From positions 1-45,443 of the forward strand of contig JANLJE010000040.1 in assembly GCA_029255645.1 (NCBI GenBank): a stretch of DNA of 45,443 nucleotides. The letters run 5' to 3'. Numbering within the stretch: position 1 is the stretch's first letter; each line of letters opens with the position of its first letter. Positions 1 through 8,285 of this stretch are shown piece by piece. The translations under genes were made by a program, and so were the position numbers. This stretch comes from Comamonadaceae bacterium. Its GTDB lineage: Bacteria > Pseudomonadota > Gammaproteobacteria > Burkholderiales > Rhodocyclaceae. The notes under the pieces were generated by a model. It searched no databases. It saw only the letters and a list, made by a program, of their open reading frames with translations, and had not been told where the DNA came from.

Positions 1-55
1 AACTCTCGACCTCAACCTTGGCAAGGTTGCGCTCTACCAACTGAGCTACTGCCGC
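1..55 (-). tRNA. tRNA-Gly(GCC), partial at window edge
   Basis: The reverse complement gives the 5' part of a glycine tRNA (acceptor strand GCGGCAG, D-arm, anticodon arm with GCC). The 3' part lies beyond the left edge. All 55 visible bases are identical to the complete copy at 241-316, so these are duplicate genes flanking tRNA-Cys. Confidence 0.93.
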
Positions 56-56
56 C

Positions 57-110
57 CTATTACTACCGCCCTGCTACTACCGCCCTATTACTACCGCCCT
101 ATTGCTGCCT
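57..110. repeat. 14-nt tandem repeat next to tRNA-Gly
   Basis: About 3.9 copies of a 14-nt unit (CTATTACTACCGCC with small variants) lie directly against the 5' end of the first tRNA-Gly. Read on the minus strand, each unit contains GGGCGGTAGTA, close to the tRNA start GGGCGGCAGTAGC. The array therefore looks like slipped duplications of the tRNA 5' tip. It lies between two tRNA genes, where it could affect processing spacing. Confidence 0.8.
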
Positions 111-115
111 GTATG

Positions 116-189
116 TGGAGGCGCGAGCCGGAGTCGAACCGACCTACACGGATTTGCAATCCGGTGCATAACCGCTTTGCTATCGCGCC
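116..189 (-). tRNA. tRNA-Cys(GCA)
   Basis: Complete 74-nt cloverleaf on the minus strand. Acceptor GGCGCGA pairs with TCGCGCC, followed by discriminator T and an encoded CCA. The anticodon loop carries GCA. It lies between two identical tRNA-Gly genes downstream of pgsA, a common proteobacterial arrangement. Confidence 0.95.
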
Positions 190-240
190 AGTAAATGCTT
201 TTTACGACGGGTAAAGCTGTCATGGCTTCACCAGAAATCC

Positions 241-316
241 TGGAGCGGCAGAAGAGTCTCGAACTCTCGACCTCAACCTTGGCAAGGTTGCGCTCTACCA
301 ACTGAGCTACTGCCGC
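241..316 (-). tRNA. tRNA-Gly(GCC)
   Basis: Complete 76-nt tRNA on the minus strand. Acceptor GCGGCAG pairs with CTGCCGC, then T and an encoded CCA. The anticodon is GCC and the T-arm contains GTTCGAGAC. It is the first tRNA after pgsA and probably shares a transcript with uvrC-pgsA. Confidence 0.96.
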
Positions 317-414
317 TTCAAATGAAGGGCGCATTATAGGGGATGTAACTTGAAAGTCAACGTTTTCACGTGGGTTTGCCGGAGCAAATTCGTGATGCCC
401 GGGACCCGGGCAGA

Positions 415-996
415 TCAGGCTCCGGCCCCCGTACGCTTGACAATCTCCGGCCAGGCTTTGTGCAGGTAATAAGCCATGGACCAGAGGGTGAGCAGGGCCG
501 CGATCCAGATCAGCAGATTCCCCAGCTCCAGGGTGTTCCAACCCAGCAGGGGTTCCCGGTACAAGAGCAGGGTGATGGACAACATCTGGGTGACCGTCTT
601 GATCTTGCCCAGCATGGAAACGGCCACGTTCTTGGCGGCGCCGATCTTGGCCATCCATTCGCGCAGGGCGGAGATGGTGATTTCGCGGCCGATGATGATG
701 GTGGCGACCACTGCATTGGTGCGGTCCAACTCCACCAGGATGATGAGGGCGGCGGCGACGATCAGCTTGTCCGCCACCGGGTCGAGAAAGGCACCAAAGG
801 AAGAGGTCTGGTTGAGTTTGCGGGCCAGGTAGCCATCTAGCCAGTCGGTGAGGGCGGCCCCCATGAACAGCAAGGTGGCGAACAGATCCCGTTCCCGTTC
901 CGGCAGCCAGTTTTCAGGCAGGTAGTACAGCACGACCAGCAAGGGAATGGCGACGATGCGCAGCCAGGTCAGGAAGATGGGCAGATTGAAGGGCAT
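415..996 (-). CDS. pgsA: CDP-diacylglycerol–glycerol-3-phosphate phosphatidyltransferase
   Basis: Makes phosphatidylglycerol phosphate from CDP-diacylglycerol and glycerol-3-phosphate, the committed step to phosphatidylglycerol and cardiolipin, in the inner membrane. The 193-residue length is normal for PgsA. The CDP-alcohol phosphotransferase signature is intact: D54, G55, A58, R59, then G68, D72 and D76. Several hydrophobic stretches (around residues 10-25, 40-50, 78-90, 145-165) fit a multi-pass membrane enzyme. It begins 29 nt after the uvrC stop on the same strand and is followed by tRNA genes, so uvrC-pgsA-tRNA is probably one unit. Confidence 0.96.
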   Translation of the reverse strand: MPFNLPIFLTWLRIVAIPLLVVLYYLPENWLPERERDLFATLLFMGAALTDWLDGYLARKLNQTSSFGAFLDPVADKLIVAAALIILVELDRTNAVVATIIIGREITISALREWMAKIGAAKNVAVSMLGKIKTVTQMLSITLLLYREPLLGWNTLELGNLLIWIAALLTLWSMAYYLHKAWPEIVKRTGAGA

Positions 997-1025
997 GGAG
1001 TGCGCTTTAAATTGGCATTCGGTTT

Positions 1026-2834
1026 TCAGTGCAAGGTGGCGTAAATCGTTGCGGCCAGGGCCGGGCTGATGCCAGGGGCCTGGGCCAGTTGTTCCACCGA
1101 GGCGGCTGCCACGCCGGGCAGGCCGCCGAAATGGGTGACGAGGGCCTTGCGCCGGGCGGGCCCCACGCCGGGGATGTCTTCCAGGCGGGAGGTATTCCTG
1201 GCCTTGCTGCGCCGGGCCCGGTGGCCGGTCAGCGCAAAGCGGTGGGCTTCGTCGCGGATTTCCACCACCAGATGCAGGGCCGGGTTATCGGCTCCCAATT
1301 GTAAGGCCTCCCGGCCATCCGGGAACACCAGGGATTCGAGGCCGACCTTGCGCCCTTCTCCCTTGGAAACCCCGACCATGGGCAGATGGGCAAGTCCCAG
1401 TTCCTCCAGGGCGGCAGCGGCCATGGCCACCTGGCCTTTGCCACCGTCGATGAGGATCAGGTCGGGCGCCACGCCTTCTCCCTCGGCCAGCTTGTCGTAG
1501 CGGCGGCTGACTGCCTGGCGGATGGCGGCATAATCGTCGCCGGGTTCGATGTCGCGGATGTTGAAGCGCCGGTAATCGGACTTCTTCATGCCGTGGCCCT
1601 GATAGACGACGCAGGAGGCCACCGGGGACTCACCCTGGGTGTGGCTGATGTCGAAGCACTCGATGCGCTCCAGGGGCTCGGTCAGGCCCAGGGCCTGGCG
1701 CAGGGCTTCCAGGCGCTGGCCCTGCTGGGCGCTGGCTTGGTTACGCGCCGTGATGGCCAGGCGGGCATTCTGCAGCGCCATGTCCACCCACACCTTGTGC
1801 ATGGTCGCCCGGGCTTCACTGATGGGGACCGGCCGGCCGGCCGCCGCATCGAGACCGGCGGCGGTTTCTTCCATCTCGTCGGGCAAGGGGGAGACCAGCA
1901 GCCGGGCCGGAGCCGGGTGCAAGGCGTAATGCTGGGCGATGAAGGCGGCCACGGCCTCTTCCGGACTGGAATCATTGCCATGGATCGGGAATTGGGGCCG
2001 GTCCCCGAGGTGTCGCCCGCCCCGCACCATGGCCAGGTTGACGCACAGTTGCCCGGCTTCCCGCACTGCCACCACCACGTCGGCATCTTCGCCCTTGTGG
2101 CTTTCGATGCACTGGCGTTCCTGAATCTGGCGCAGGGACTGGATCTGGTCCCGGTACAAGGCGGCCTGCTCGAAGGCCAGCTTGGCGGCCGCCTCTTCCA
2201 TGGCGTCGCCGAGGCGTTCGATGACCTCGTTCTGGCGCCCGAGCAGGAACCAGGCGGCCAGTTGCACGTCCCGGGCGTAATCCCCGGCACTCACCAGCCC
2301 CGCCACGCAGGGGCCGCTGCACCGCTTGATCTGGTACAAGAGGCAGGGGCGCGAACGGTTGGCAAAGACCGAATCCTCGCAGGTCCTGAGGCGGAACATC
2401 TTTTGCAGCAGGTAGAGACTGTCGCGCACGGCCGAAACCGAGGGAAAGGGACCGAAGTAGTCGGCCTTGCGGTCCGGGCTGCCGCGAAAGAAGCCCAGGC
2501 GGGGGAATTCGCCCCGGCTGATGACGATGTAGGGATAGGATTTGTCGTCCCGGAACAGGATGTTGTAGCGCGGCGACAGGGTCTTGATCAGGTTGTTTTC
2601 GAGCAGCAGGGCTTCGGCCTCGGAACGGGTCACCGTGGTTTCGATGCGCTCGATCTGGCTCACCATGATCGCGATGCGGGGGCTGGCGAGGGTCTTCTGA
2701 AAATAGGAAGACACCCGCTTCTTGAGGTTCTTGGCCTTGCCCACATAAAGCACCGTCCCTTCTGCGGACAACATGCGGTAGACCCCGGGCAGGTCCGGCA
2801 GGGTAGCCAGGAAAGCCTTGTGGTCAAAACTCAT
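1026..2834 (-). CDS. uvrC: excinuclease ABC subunit C
   Basis: Dual-incision nuclease of nucleotide excision repair, acting with UvrA and UvrB on bulky DNA lesions. The 602 residues show the expected order: an N-terminal GIY-YIG nuclease (LPGVYRM near 15, VLYVGKAKNLKKR near 30), a Cys-rich segment (CLLYQIKRCSGPC), a UVR region near 200, a C-terminal RNase H-like domain (ECFDISHTQGE, LILIDGGKGQ) and terminal helix-hairpin-helix motifs (LEDIPGVGPARRKAL). An ATG 9 nt upstream (2843) is also in frame; MSFDHKAF is preferred because family members begin close to it. Convergence of all domains makes the call secure. Confidence 0.97.
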   Translation of the reverse strand: MSFDHKAFLATLPDLPGVYRMLSAEGTVLYVGKAKNLKKRVSSYFQKTLASPRIAIMVSQIERIETTVTRSEAEALLLENNLIKTLSPRYNILFRDDKSYPYIVISRGEFPRLGFFRGSPDRKADYFGPFPSVSAVRDSLYLLQKMFRLRTCEDSVFANRSRPCLLYQIKRCSGPCVAGLVSAGDYARDVQLAAWFLLGRQNEVIERLGDAMEEAAAKLAFEQAALYRDQIQSLRQIQERQCIESHKGEDADVVVAVREAGQLCVNLAMVRGGRHLGDRPQFPIHGNDSSPEEAVAAFIAQHYALHPAPARLLVSPLPDEMEETAAGLDAAAGRPVPISEARATMHKVWVDMALQNARLAITARNQASAQQGQRLEALRQALGLTEPLERIECFDISHTQGESPVASCVVYQGHGMKKSDYRRFNIRDIEPGDDYAAIRQAVSRRYDKLAEGEGVAPDLILIDGGKGQVAMAAAALEELGLAHLPMVGVSKGEGRKVGLESLVFPDGREALQLGADNPALHLVVEIRDEAHRFALTGHRARRSKARNTSRLEDIPGVGPARRKALVTHFGGLPGVAAASVEQLAQAPGISPALAATIYATLH

Positions 2835-2957
2835 GGGCGGCAATCGGGAAATCGGGGGCTGCAGGTACGGGCCTGAACCATGGGTGCGGCATGGCGGGCA
2901 TCGGGGCCGTTGGCTGGGGCAAATTCAGGCATGGCGCGGATGTTACCATGGCGCCCC

Positions 2958-4082
2958 ATGGCACTTGATACACCGCCTTTGCGCCCCTTGTGGGACATTT
3001 TCTGCCGGGTCGTGGATAACCTGGGGGACATCGGCGTCTGCTGGCGCCTGGCCCGGCAACTGGCTGCCGAATACCCGGTGCGGGTCCGGCTCTGGGTGGA
3101 TGCGCCCGAGGTCCTGGCGCCGCTGTTACCCGCTTTTGACCCCGCCCTGGAGCGCCAGGAAATTGAGGGCGTCCGCATCGCCCGCTGGCAATCGCCCCTG
3201 GTGTTCGAGCAGGTGGCCGATGTGGTGATCGAAGCCTTTGCCTGCGACCCGCCCGCCGGGTATCTGGCCGCCATGGCCGACCGCCCTCGCCCGCCCTGCT
3301 GGGTGAATCTGGAATACCTGAGCGCCGAGCCCTGGGTGGCCGGTTGCCACGGGCTGGCTTCACCCCATCGCCGTTTGCCCTTGGTGAAATTCTTCTTTTT
3401 TCCGGGATTGGTGCCGGGCACGGGCGGCCTGCTGCGTGAACAGGATTTGCTGACCCGGCGCGATGCCTTTCTGGCCCAGGAGGGGCCCCGGCGTTTCCTG
3501 ATGGAATTGGGACTAGATCGGGCGCCCGATACCCTTCAGGTCAGCCTGTTCTGTTACGACACGGCTCCGGTCGCCGACTTGCTGGCGGCCTGGCGGGAAC
3601 ACCCGGCCCCCCTCCTCTGCCTGGTGCCGCCGGGCAAACCCCTGGCGGCCGTGCAGAAATTACTGGGCGGTGGCGGCCCCTGGCAAGTAGGCCCGGCGCG
3701 CCTCGTGCCCATTCCATTCCTGCCCCAGTCCCGCTTTGATGAACTGCTCTGGAGTTGCGACCTGAATTTCGTGCGCGGCGAGGATTCTTTCGTGCGGGCC
3801 CTGTGGGCAGCCCGTCCCCTGGTCTGGAACCTCTACCCACAGGAGGAGGCTGCCCATGGCGCCAAGCTGGAAGCCTTCCTCGACTGGTATGAAGCCCCTG
3901 CCCCGATGGCCGCTTTCTGGCGCGCCTGGAACGGGCTGGAAGGCAATCTGCAGGCCACCTGGCCCGGTTTTCACGCGGCCCTGCCGGCACTGCAAGACAA
4001 GGCTTGCGACCGGAGTGCCCGGTTGGGCAGTGAAAATGATCTGCTCACAACGCTCGTCAAATTTTGTGAATCACGCGTATAA
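2958..4082 (+). CDS. earP: EF-P arginine rhamnosyltransferase EarP
   Basis: Transfers rhamnose from dTDP-rhamnose to an arginine of elongation factor P, activating it to rescue ribosomes stalled at polyproline. The 374 residues match the family length (formerly DUF2331). The N-terminal DNLGDIGVCWRLARQL motif includes the Asp at position 20, the catalytic candidate known from EarP enzymes. RGEDSFVRALWA in the C-terminal half is the nucleotide-sugar binding motif. An in-frame ATG at 2880 would add 26 residues overlapping the uvrC upstream region; the ATG at 2958 fits the family better. The substrate gene efp follows 37 nt downstream. The stop codon overlaps a likely efp -10 box. Confidence 0.95.
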   Translation: MALDTPPLRPLWDIFCRVVDNLGDIGVCWRLARQLAAEYPVRVRLWVDAPEVLAPLLPAFDPALERQEIEGVRIARWQSPLVFEQVADVVIEAFACDPPAGYLAAMADRPRPPCWVNLEYLSAEPWVAGCHGLASPHRRLPLVKFFFFPGLVPGTGGLLREQDLLTRRDAFLAQEGPRRFLMELGLDRAPDTLQVSLFCYDTAPVADLLAAWREHPAPLLCLVPPGKPLAAVQKLLGGGGPWQVGPARLVPIPFLPQSRFDELLWSCDLNFVRGEDSFVRALWAARPLVWNLYPQEEAAHGAKLEAFLDWYEAPAPMAAFWRAWNGLEGNLQATWPGFHAALPALQDKACDRSARLGSENDLLTTLVKFCESRV

Positions 4083-4083
4083 T
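4056..4083 (+). promoter_or_regulatory. putative efp promoter overlapping the earP stop
   Basis: A perfect TATAAT lies at 4078-4083, with a weak -35 candidate (GTCAAA, 4056-4061) 16 bp upstream. The earP stop TAA (4080-4082) is inside the TATAAT. The efp ATG is at 4120, about 30 nt beyond the expected start site. It would let the abundant EF-P be made independently of the low-abundance modifier. Confidence 0.5.
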
Positions 4084-4119
4084 CCCGGGTTTCGTTTTGG
4101 CCTAACGCTCTGAAAAATC

Positions 4120-4677
4120 ATGAAAACCGCTCAGGAACTCCGCTCTGGCAACGTCATCATGGTGGGTAACGACCCCCTGGTGGTCCAGAAAACCGAATAC
4201 AACAAGTCCGGCCGCAACGCTGCCGTGGTCAAGATGAAGCTCAAGAACCTGCTCACCGGCGCGCCTTCCGAGTCCGTGTATAAGGCCGATGACAAGTTTG
4301 AAGTGGTGCAACTCGATCGCAAGGAAGTGACCTACTCCTACTTCGCCGATCCCATGTACGTCTTCATGGATGCCGAGTACAACCAGTACGACATCGAAGC
4401 CGAAAACATGACCGATGCCCTCAAGTATCTGGAAGACGGCATGGCCTGTGAAGTAGTGTTCTACAACGACAAGGCCATTTCCGTGGAACTGCCCAACTCC
4501 GTGGTGCGTGAAGTGATCTATACCGAACCCGCTGTCAAGGGCGACACCTCCGGCAAGGTCCTGAAGCCCGCCAGGATCGTCACCGGCTTCGAACTCGCCG
4601 TGCCCGCCTTCGTGGAAATCGGCGACAAGATCGAAATCGATACCCGCACCGACGAGTACCGCAACCGGGTCAAGTAA
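4120..4677 (+). CDS. efp: elongation factor P
   Basis: Translation factor that binds between the ribosomal P and E sites and promotes peptide bonds at proline stretches. The 185-residue length and three-domain beta architecture are standard. The tip of the first domain reads YNKSGRN with arginine at position 32, the residue rhamnosylated by EarP; lysine-type EF-P proteins have lysine at the corresponding tip. This matches the earP gene immediately upstream, so modifier and substrate are paired. The C-terminal signature [17 protein letters not shown] is present. A hairpin terminator follows at 4702. Confidence 0.98.
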   Translation: MKTAQELRSGNVIMVGNDPLVVQKTEYNKSGRNAAVVKMKLKNLLTGAPSESVYKADDKFEVVQLDRKEVTYSYFADPMYVFMDAEYNQYDIEAENMTDALKYLEDGMACEVVFYNDKAISVELPNSVVREVIYTEPAVKGDTSGKVLKPARIVTGFELAVPAFVEIGDKIEIDTRTDEYRNRVK

Positions 4678-4701
4678 TTTCAGCTTGGCCGCTGTTTGGA
4701 A

Positions 4702-4724
4702 CGGGCAGCCTCGGCTGCCCGTTT
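4702..4724 (+). terminator. terminator after efp
   Basis: Perfect 9-bp inverted repeat CGGGCAGCC / GGCTGCCCG with a 2-nt centre, followed by TTTGCATTT. It lies 25 nt after the efp stop and before the convergent nagZ gene. Confidence 0.7.
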
Positions 4725-4791
4725 GCATTTCCGTAAGCCCCGGGAACGGGCCATTTCCGTCCACTTTATCCAGCCGCCGTCCTCAGCCCGT

Positions 4792-5814
4792 TTACCGTTC
4801 CGCAAAATCGATGATGGCCGTAACGGCAGATTGATAGTCCGGGCTGGCCTGGAGGGCGCTCCAGTCGAGGGCGGGAGCCGGGGGAAGGAGCCGGGTGAGG
4901 CGGGCGCTGCGCAGCGGGTCTCTTTCCACCTGCCAGCGCGCCAGCACCTCACCTACCTTGTCCGGCGCATTACATAGCAGCAGCATGTCGCAGCCGGCCT
5001 GGTAGGCCGCTTCCACCCGGGCCAGGGTGTCGCCGGCGACGCGGGCGCCTGCCATCGACAGATCGTCGCTGAAAACCACTCCGTCAAACTTCACGTCGTT
5101 TCTTAGATAAGCGTGCCATTTCTTTGAAAATCCGGAAGGTTTATCGTCAATTTCCGGGTAGATCACATGCGCCGGCATGACCGCATCGAGAGGAAGTTCC
5201 CGATAGGGGCGGATGTCTTCCTGCAAGGCTTCGAGGCTGCGCTCGTCCACGGGAACGGCCACATGGGAATCCGCCTCCACCCAGCCGTGGCCGGGAAAAT
5301 GCTTGCCGCAAGCGCCCATGCCCCCCGCCTCGAGACCCGCGATCAGCGCCCCGGCCAAGGCCATCACGGCCTCGGGGCGGCGGTGAAAGGCGCGGCTGCC
5401 AATGACGCTGGAACGGCCATAGTCGAGGTCGAGGTCCGGGGTGAAGGAAAAATCGACCCCCCGGGCCCGCAGTTCGGCGGCGAGCACATAACCGACCTGG
5501 CGGCTGAGATTCAAGGCCCGCTCAGGATCTTCATCCCAGGCCTGGCCGAGCCGGGCCATGGCGGGCAGGCGGGTGAAACCTTGCCGGAAGCGCTGTACCC
5601 GCCCCCCTTCATGATCCACGGCGATCAAAAGCGGCGGCTGGCGCAGGGCGTGGATTGCCGCAGTGAGGGCCGTGAGCTGTTCCGGGTCGGTGTAATTGCG
5701 GGTAAAGAGGATGATGCCGCCCACCAGGGGATGGCAGAGGCGTTCCCGGTCGAGCTCGGTGAGCGTGCTGCCCTCGATGTCGATCATCAGGGGGCCAAGG
5801 GCTTGTTCGGTCAT
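4792..5814 (-). CDS. nagZ: beta-N-acetylhexosaminidase
   Basis: Cytoplasmic glycoside hydrolase family 3 enzyme that removes N-acetylglucosamine from anhydro-muropeptides during peptidoglycan recycling. The 340 residues carry the family signatures: LIAVDHEGGRVQRFR near 65, the NagZ-specific KHFPGHG loop that supplies the histidine acid/base near 172, and VVFSDDLSMAGA near 245 with the nucleophile aspartate. The start overlaps the acpS stop by 4 nt (ATGA), so it is translationally coupled as the last gene of pdxJ-acpS-nagZ. Confidence 0.96.
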   Translation of the reverse strand: MTEQALGPLMIDIEGSTLTELDRERLCHPLVGGIILFTRNYTDPEQLTALTAAIHALRQPPLLIAVDHEGGRVQRFRQGFTRLPAMARLGQAWDEDPERALNLSRQVGYVLAAELRARGVDFSFTPDLDLDYGRSSVIGSRAFHRRPEAVMALAGALIAGLEAGGMGACGKHFPGHGWVEADSHVAVPVDERSLEALQEDIRPYRELPLDAVMPAHVIYPEIDDKPSGFSKKWHAYLRNDVKFDGVVFSDDLSMAGARVAGDTLARVEAAYQAGCDMLLLCNAPDKVGEVLARWQVERDPLRSARLTRLLPPAPALDWSALQASPDYQSAVTAIIDFAER

Positions 5815-6188
5815 GGGCGTTCGAGGATCACATAGGCGATGGCGTATTCCGCCTCGTCGCTGAGGGAAAGATGCGGGGTGAGCTGGCGGCTCTCGAGCAA
5901 GGCCTGGAGTTCGGAACTCAGGATGAAAGAGGGTTTGCCCAGTTCATCATGACCTACGCCGATGGCAGTGAGCCGCGCCGGCGGGCGGATGCCGCTCCCC
6001 AGGGCCTTGGCAAAAGCCTCCTTGGCGGCCCAGCGCTTGGCGAGGAAGCGGGCGGGCTCGCGAGCCTGGGCGAATTCCTCCCGCTCATGGGGCGCCAGGA
6101 TCTTGTCGCTGCCCCGGCGGCCATGCCGCTCCAGGAGGCGGGCCAGGCGACGGACGGCGACGATGTCGGTGCCGATGCCGTAAATCAT
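5811..6188 (-). CDS. acpS: holo-[acyl-carrier-protein] synthase
   Basis: Transfers 4'-phosphopantetheine from CoA to acyl carrier protein, which fatty acid synthesis requires. The 125 residues are typical. GIGTDIVAVRRL at the N terminus supplies the Mg-binding aspartate, and KRWAAKEAFAKALG holds the conserved glutamate and lysines. It begins 3 nt after the pdxJ stop and overlaps nagZ by 4 nt. A pdxJ-acpS pair is a long-conserved proteobacterial arrangement. Confidence 0.96.
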   Translation of the reverse strand: MIYGIGTDIVAVRRLARLLERHGRRGSDKILAPHEREEFAQAREPARFLAKRWAAKEAFAKALGSGIRPPARLTAIGVGHDELGKPSFILSSELQALLESRQLTPHLSLSDEAEYAIAYVILERP

Positions 6189-6191
6189 GAA

Positions 6192-6938
6192 TCAGGCGGC
6201 GGCCCGCTCCATCAGGGCCTTCATTTCCCGCACCGCCTGCCGCAGGCCGATGAAGAGCGCGCGGCTGATGATGGCATGGCCGATATGCAGCTCGCGTACC
6301 CCGGGCAGGGCCGCGATGCGGCCGACGTTGTAATAATTGAGGGCATGGCCGGCGTTGAAGCGCATGCCCCGTTGCAAGATGGCCTCGCCGGCGCGGCATA
6401 GCTTATCGACTTCGGCCAGCACGGCGGCCGCGTCCGCATCGCGGCCCTGGGTGTGGAAGGCGTGGGCATAGGGGCCGGTGTGGAGTTCGCAAACCCGGGC
6501 GCCGATGCGGGCGGCGGCTTCCACCTGGGGCAATTCGGCATCGATGAAGACGCTGGTGACGATGCCGGCATCGCTCAGGCGGGCCACCACCTCCTTCAGG
6601 CGGCTTTCCTGCCCGGCCACGTCGAGCCCCCCCTCGGTGGTGACTTCGTGGCGGCCTTCGGGGACCAGCATCGCCATCTGCGGCCGGGTGCGGCAGGCGA
6701 TGCCGACCATCTCGTCGGTGGCCGCCATTTCCAGGTTGAGCTTCACCTGGGTCAATTCCTTCAGGCGCCGCACGTCCTCGTCGCCGATGTGGCGGCGGTC
6801 TTCGCGCAGGTGGATGGTGATGCCATCGGCACCACCCAGGTGCGCCTCCACGGCAGCCCAGACCGGGTCCGGCTCCCAGGTGCGCCGGGCCTGGCGCAGG
6901 GTGGCCACGTGGTCGATGTTGACGCCCAGTTCGATCAT
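6192..6938 (-). CDS. pdxJ: pyridoxine 5'-phosphate synthase
   Basis: Condenses 3-amino-2-oxopropyl phosphate with deoxyxylulose 5-phosphate to make pyridoxine 5'-phosphate in the DXP-dependent vitamin B6 pathway. The 248-residue TIM barrel begins [18 protein letters not shown] and contains [15 protein letters not shown] near 40 and a C-terminal phosphate-binding [13 protein letters not shown]. The ATG at 6938 is preceded by AAGGAG at good spacing. The reading frame stays open a further 390 nt upstream without family similarity, so the longer form is rejected. First gene of the pdxJ-acpS-nagZ unit; the recO gene often found upstream is absent. Confidence 0.96.
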   Translation of the reverse strand: MIELGVNIDHVATLRQARRTWEPDPVWAAVEAHLGGADGITIHLREDRRHIGDEDVRRLKELTQVKLNLEMAATDEMVGIACRTRPQMAMLVPEGRHEVTTEGGLDVAGQESRLKEVVARLSDAGIVTSVFIDAELPQVEAAARIGARVCELHTGPYAHAFHTQGRDADAAAVLAEVDKLCRAGEAILQRGMRFNAGHALNYYNVGRIAALPGVRELHIGHAIISRALFIGLRQAVREMKALMERAAA

Positions 6939-7256
6939 GGAAGACTCCTTCGAGAAACGGATAGCTATCCCGACCGGGATGCGGGGCCCGATGCTACCAG
7001 TTTTCCCTCGAAGTTTTTCCCTTGAAATGGATTCTTCCGGGACGCCGGCGTGATCTGGACGCTGGCCGTGCAGGTAACCGGCCAGGGCATGACGGCGATC
7101 ACCATGACCCGCGGGGTTTCCCCGGAGTGGATGAACAGGGGCTGCCACTTCGCCCCAGGAGACATTGGATGAGGAGGATTTCAAGATCGCTCCCCCTGCC
7201 CGCCAGGCTGCCGGACGAAGGGGGATGACCCGGACCCGGCGACCCGGACCCGACCA
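6939..7256. other. gene-free gap between pdxJ and the tRNA cluster
   Basis: About 320 bases upstream of pdxJ. The pdxJ promoter should lie here, but I see no convincing -35/-10 pair. A stop-to-stop plus-strand frame of about 45 codons (7035-7171, containing [19 protein letters not shown]) looks protein-like but has no plausible start or recognisable family; it may be a gene scrap. Confidence 0.5.
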
Positions 7257-7287
7257 TGAAAAAACCGACCCGGAGGTCGGTTTTTTC
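7257..7287. terminator. bidirectional terminator below tRNA-His
   Basis: CCGACC / GGTCGG stem around a CGGA loop, with six A before and six T after, so it can act in both directions. On the minus strand it lies 9 nt past the 3' end of tRNA-His and would end the Pro-Arg-His transcript. Confidence 0.8.
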
Positions 7288-7295
7288 ATGGCATC

Positions 7296-7372
7296 TGGGG
7301 CGACTGATGGGTTTCGAACCCACGACATCAGGAATCACAATCCTGCGCTCTACCAACTGAGCTACAGCCGCC
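7296..7372 (-). tRNA. tRNA-His(GTG)
   Basis: 77-nt tRNA on the minus strand with anticodon GTG. The acceptor GCGGCTG pairs with CAGTCGC (one G-T), the discriminator is C, and the encoded extra 5' G (G-1) is present, which is diagnostic for tRNA-His. CCA is encoded. Last gene of a three-tRNA cluster. Confidence 0.95.
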
Positions 7373-7382
7373 ATTGTTTTCT

Positions 7383-7459
7383 TGGCGCGCCCGGCGAGAA
7401 TCGAACTCACAACCTACGGCTTAGAAGGCCGTTGCTCTATCCAGTTGAGCTACGGGCGC
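7383..7459 (-). tRNA. tRNA-Arg(TCT)
   Basis: 77-nt tRNA on the minus strand. Acceptor GCGCCCG pairs with CGGGCGC, then G and an encoded CCA. The anticodon loop CTTCTAA gives TCT, reading AGA/AGG codons. It lies 10 nt upstream of tRNA-His in the same cluster. Confidence 0.95.
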
Positions 7460-7483
7460 ATCGAATCGACTCGCCGGGTAATT

Positions 7484-7563
7484 ACATCACAGCCTTGATA
7501 CATCACAACCTTGATACATCACGGCCTTGACATCACGGCCTTGCAGCGACGTCACGACCTTGC
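7484..7563. repeat. imperfect ~16-nt tandem repeat between tRNAs
   Basis: About five degenerate copies of a unit like ACATCACAGCCTTGAT fill the gap between tRNA-Arg and tRNA-Pro, with later copies changed (CACGGCCTTG, CACGACCTTG). No ORF or family is evident. Confidence 0.75.
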
Positions 7564-7579
7564 GGCTTGATATTCATTC

Positions 7580-7656
7580 TGGTCGGGGCGGTGGGATTCG
7601 AACTCACGACCCTCTGTTCCCAAAACAGATGCGCTACCAGGCTGCGCTACGCCCCG
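7580..7656 (-). tRNA. tRNA-Pro(TGG)
   Basis: 77-nt tRNA on the minus strand. Acceptor CGGGGCG pairs with CGCCCCG, then A and an encoded CCA. The anticodon loop TTGGGAA gives TGG. First gene of the Pro-Arg-His cluster, so the cluster promoter should lie just above 7656. Confidence 0.95.
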
Positions 7657-7771
7657 AAGAAGCGCGCATTCTATAGAGGCAAGATCGGGGCGTCAACTAC
7701 AAAACAAACTATCGGCCCAGGTTTCCGGCAGCTCCGGAAGCCTTGGGTTTTAGGGGTTTTTTCCTGTTTTC

Positions 7772-7800
7772 TTGCAGGGAAGCCCCGTTTCTGATATTAA
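7772..7800 (+). promoter_or_regulatory. putative sigma-70 promoter of dksA
   Basis: TTGCAG (7772-7777), a 17-bp spacer and TATTAA (7795-7800), 34 nt ahead of the dksA ATG. Spacing is ideal and both boxes match consensus at four or five positions. Confidence 0.55.
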
Positions 7801-7834
7801 ATGCGTTTTTCGTCATTACGGACGGCTATTTCAA

Positions 7835-8260
7835 ATGGCAGAAGAACTGCTTCACAAGAACTTTTCACCCTACATCCCCAAGGCCGGGGAGGAATACATG
7901 AGCGCAGGGCAACTTCAGCACTTCCGCACCATACTGGAAGGCCTCAAGAAGGAGTTGAGCGAGGATATCGAACGCACGGTTCACACCATGCAGGACGAGG
8001 CGACCGTTTTTGCCGATCCCAATGACCGGGCCAGTCAGGAAACCGACATCGCCATCGAACTGCGTAACCGGGACCGGGAACGCAAGCTGATCAAGAAGAT
8101 CGACGAAACCCTGAGCCGGATCAACAGCGGTGATTACGGCTATTGTGACAAGTGTGGTGTCGAAATCGGCATCAAACGCCTGGAAGCCCGCCCTACGGCG
8201 ACCCTTTGCATCGACTGCAAGACGCTGGAAGAAATGAAAGAGAAGCAGATGGCCAAGTAA
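7835..8260 (+). CDS. dksA: RNA polymerase-binding transcription factor DksA
   Basis: Binds the RNA polymerase secondary channel and, with ppGpp, represses rRNA promoters and activates amino-acid promoters in the stringent response. The 141 residues contain a long coiled coil (about 30-105) whose tip has the DPNDRAS motif matching the functional DxxDxA. The C-terminal zinc finger uses CDKC and CIDC. The ATG at 7835 has only a weak ribosome-binding site, but the protein begins as in known DksA proteins; a longer frame from 7772 overlaps the promoter. Confidence 0.96.
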   Translation: MAEELLHKNFSPYIPKAGEEYMSAGQLQHFRTILEGLKKELSEDIERTVHTMQDEATVFADPNDRASQETDIAIELRNRDRERKLIKKIDETLSRINSGDYGYCDKCGVEIGIKRLEARPTATLCIDCKTLEEMKEKQMAK

Positions 8261-8285
8261 GGCCACTTGACGCGCAATCGGGCTC

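Noticed and set aside
7022-7228. 68-codon ORF between pdxJ and tRNA-His
   Set aside because: Arg/Gly/Pro-rich, no ribosome-binding site and no family resemblance.
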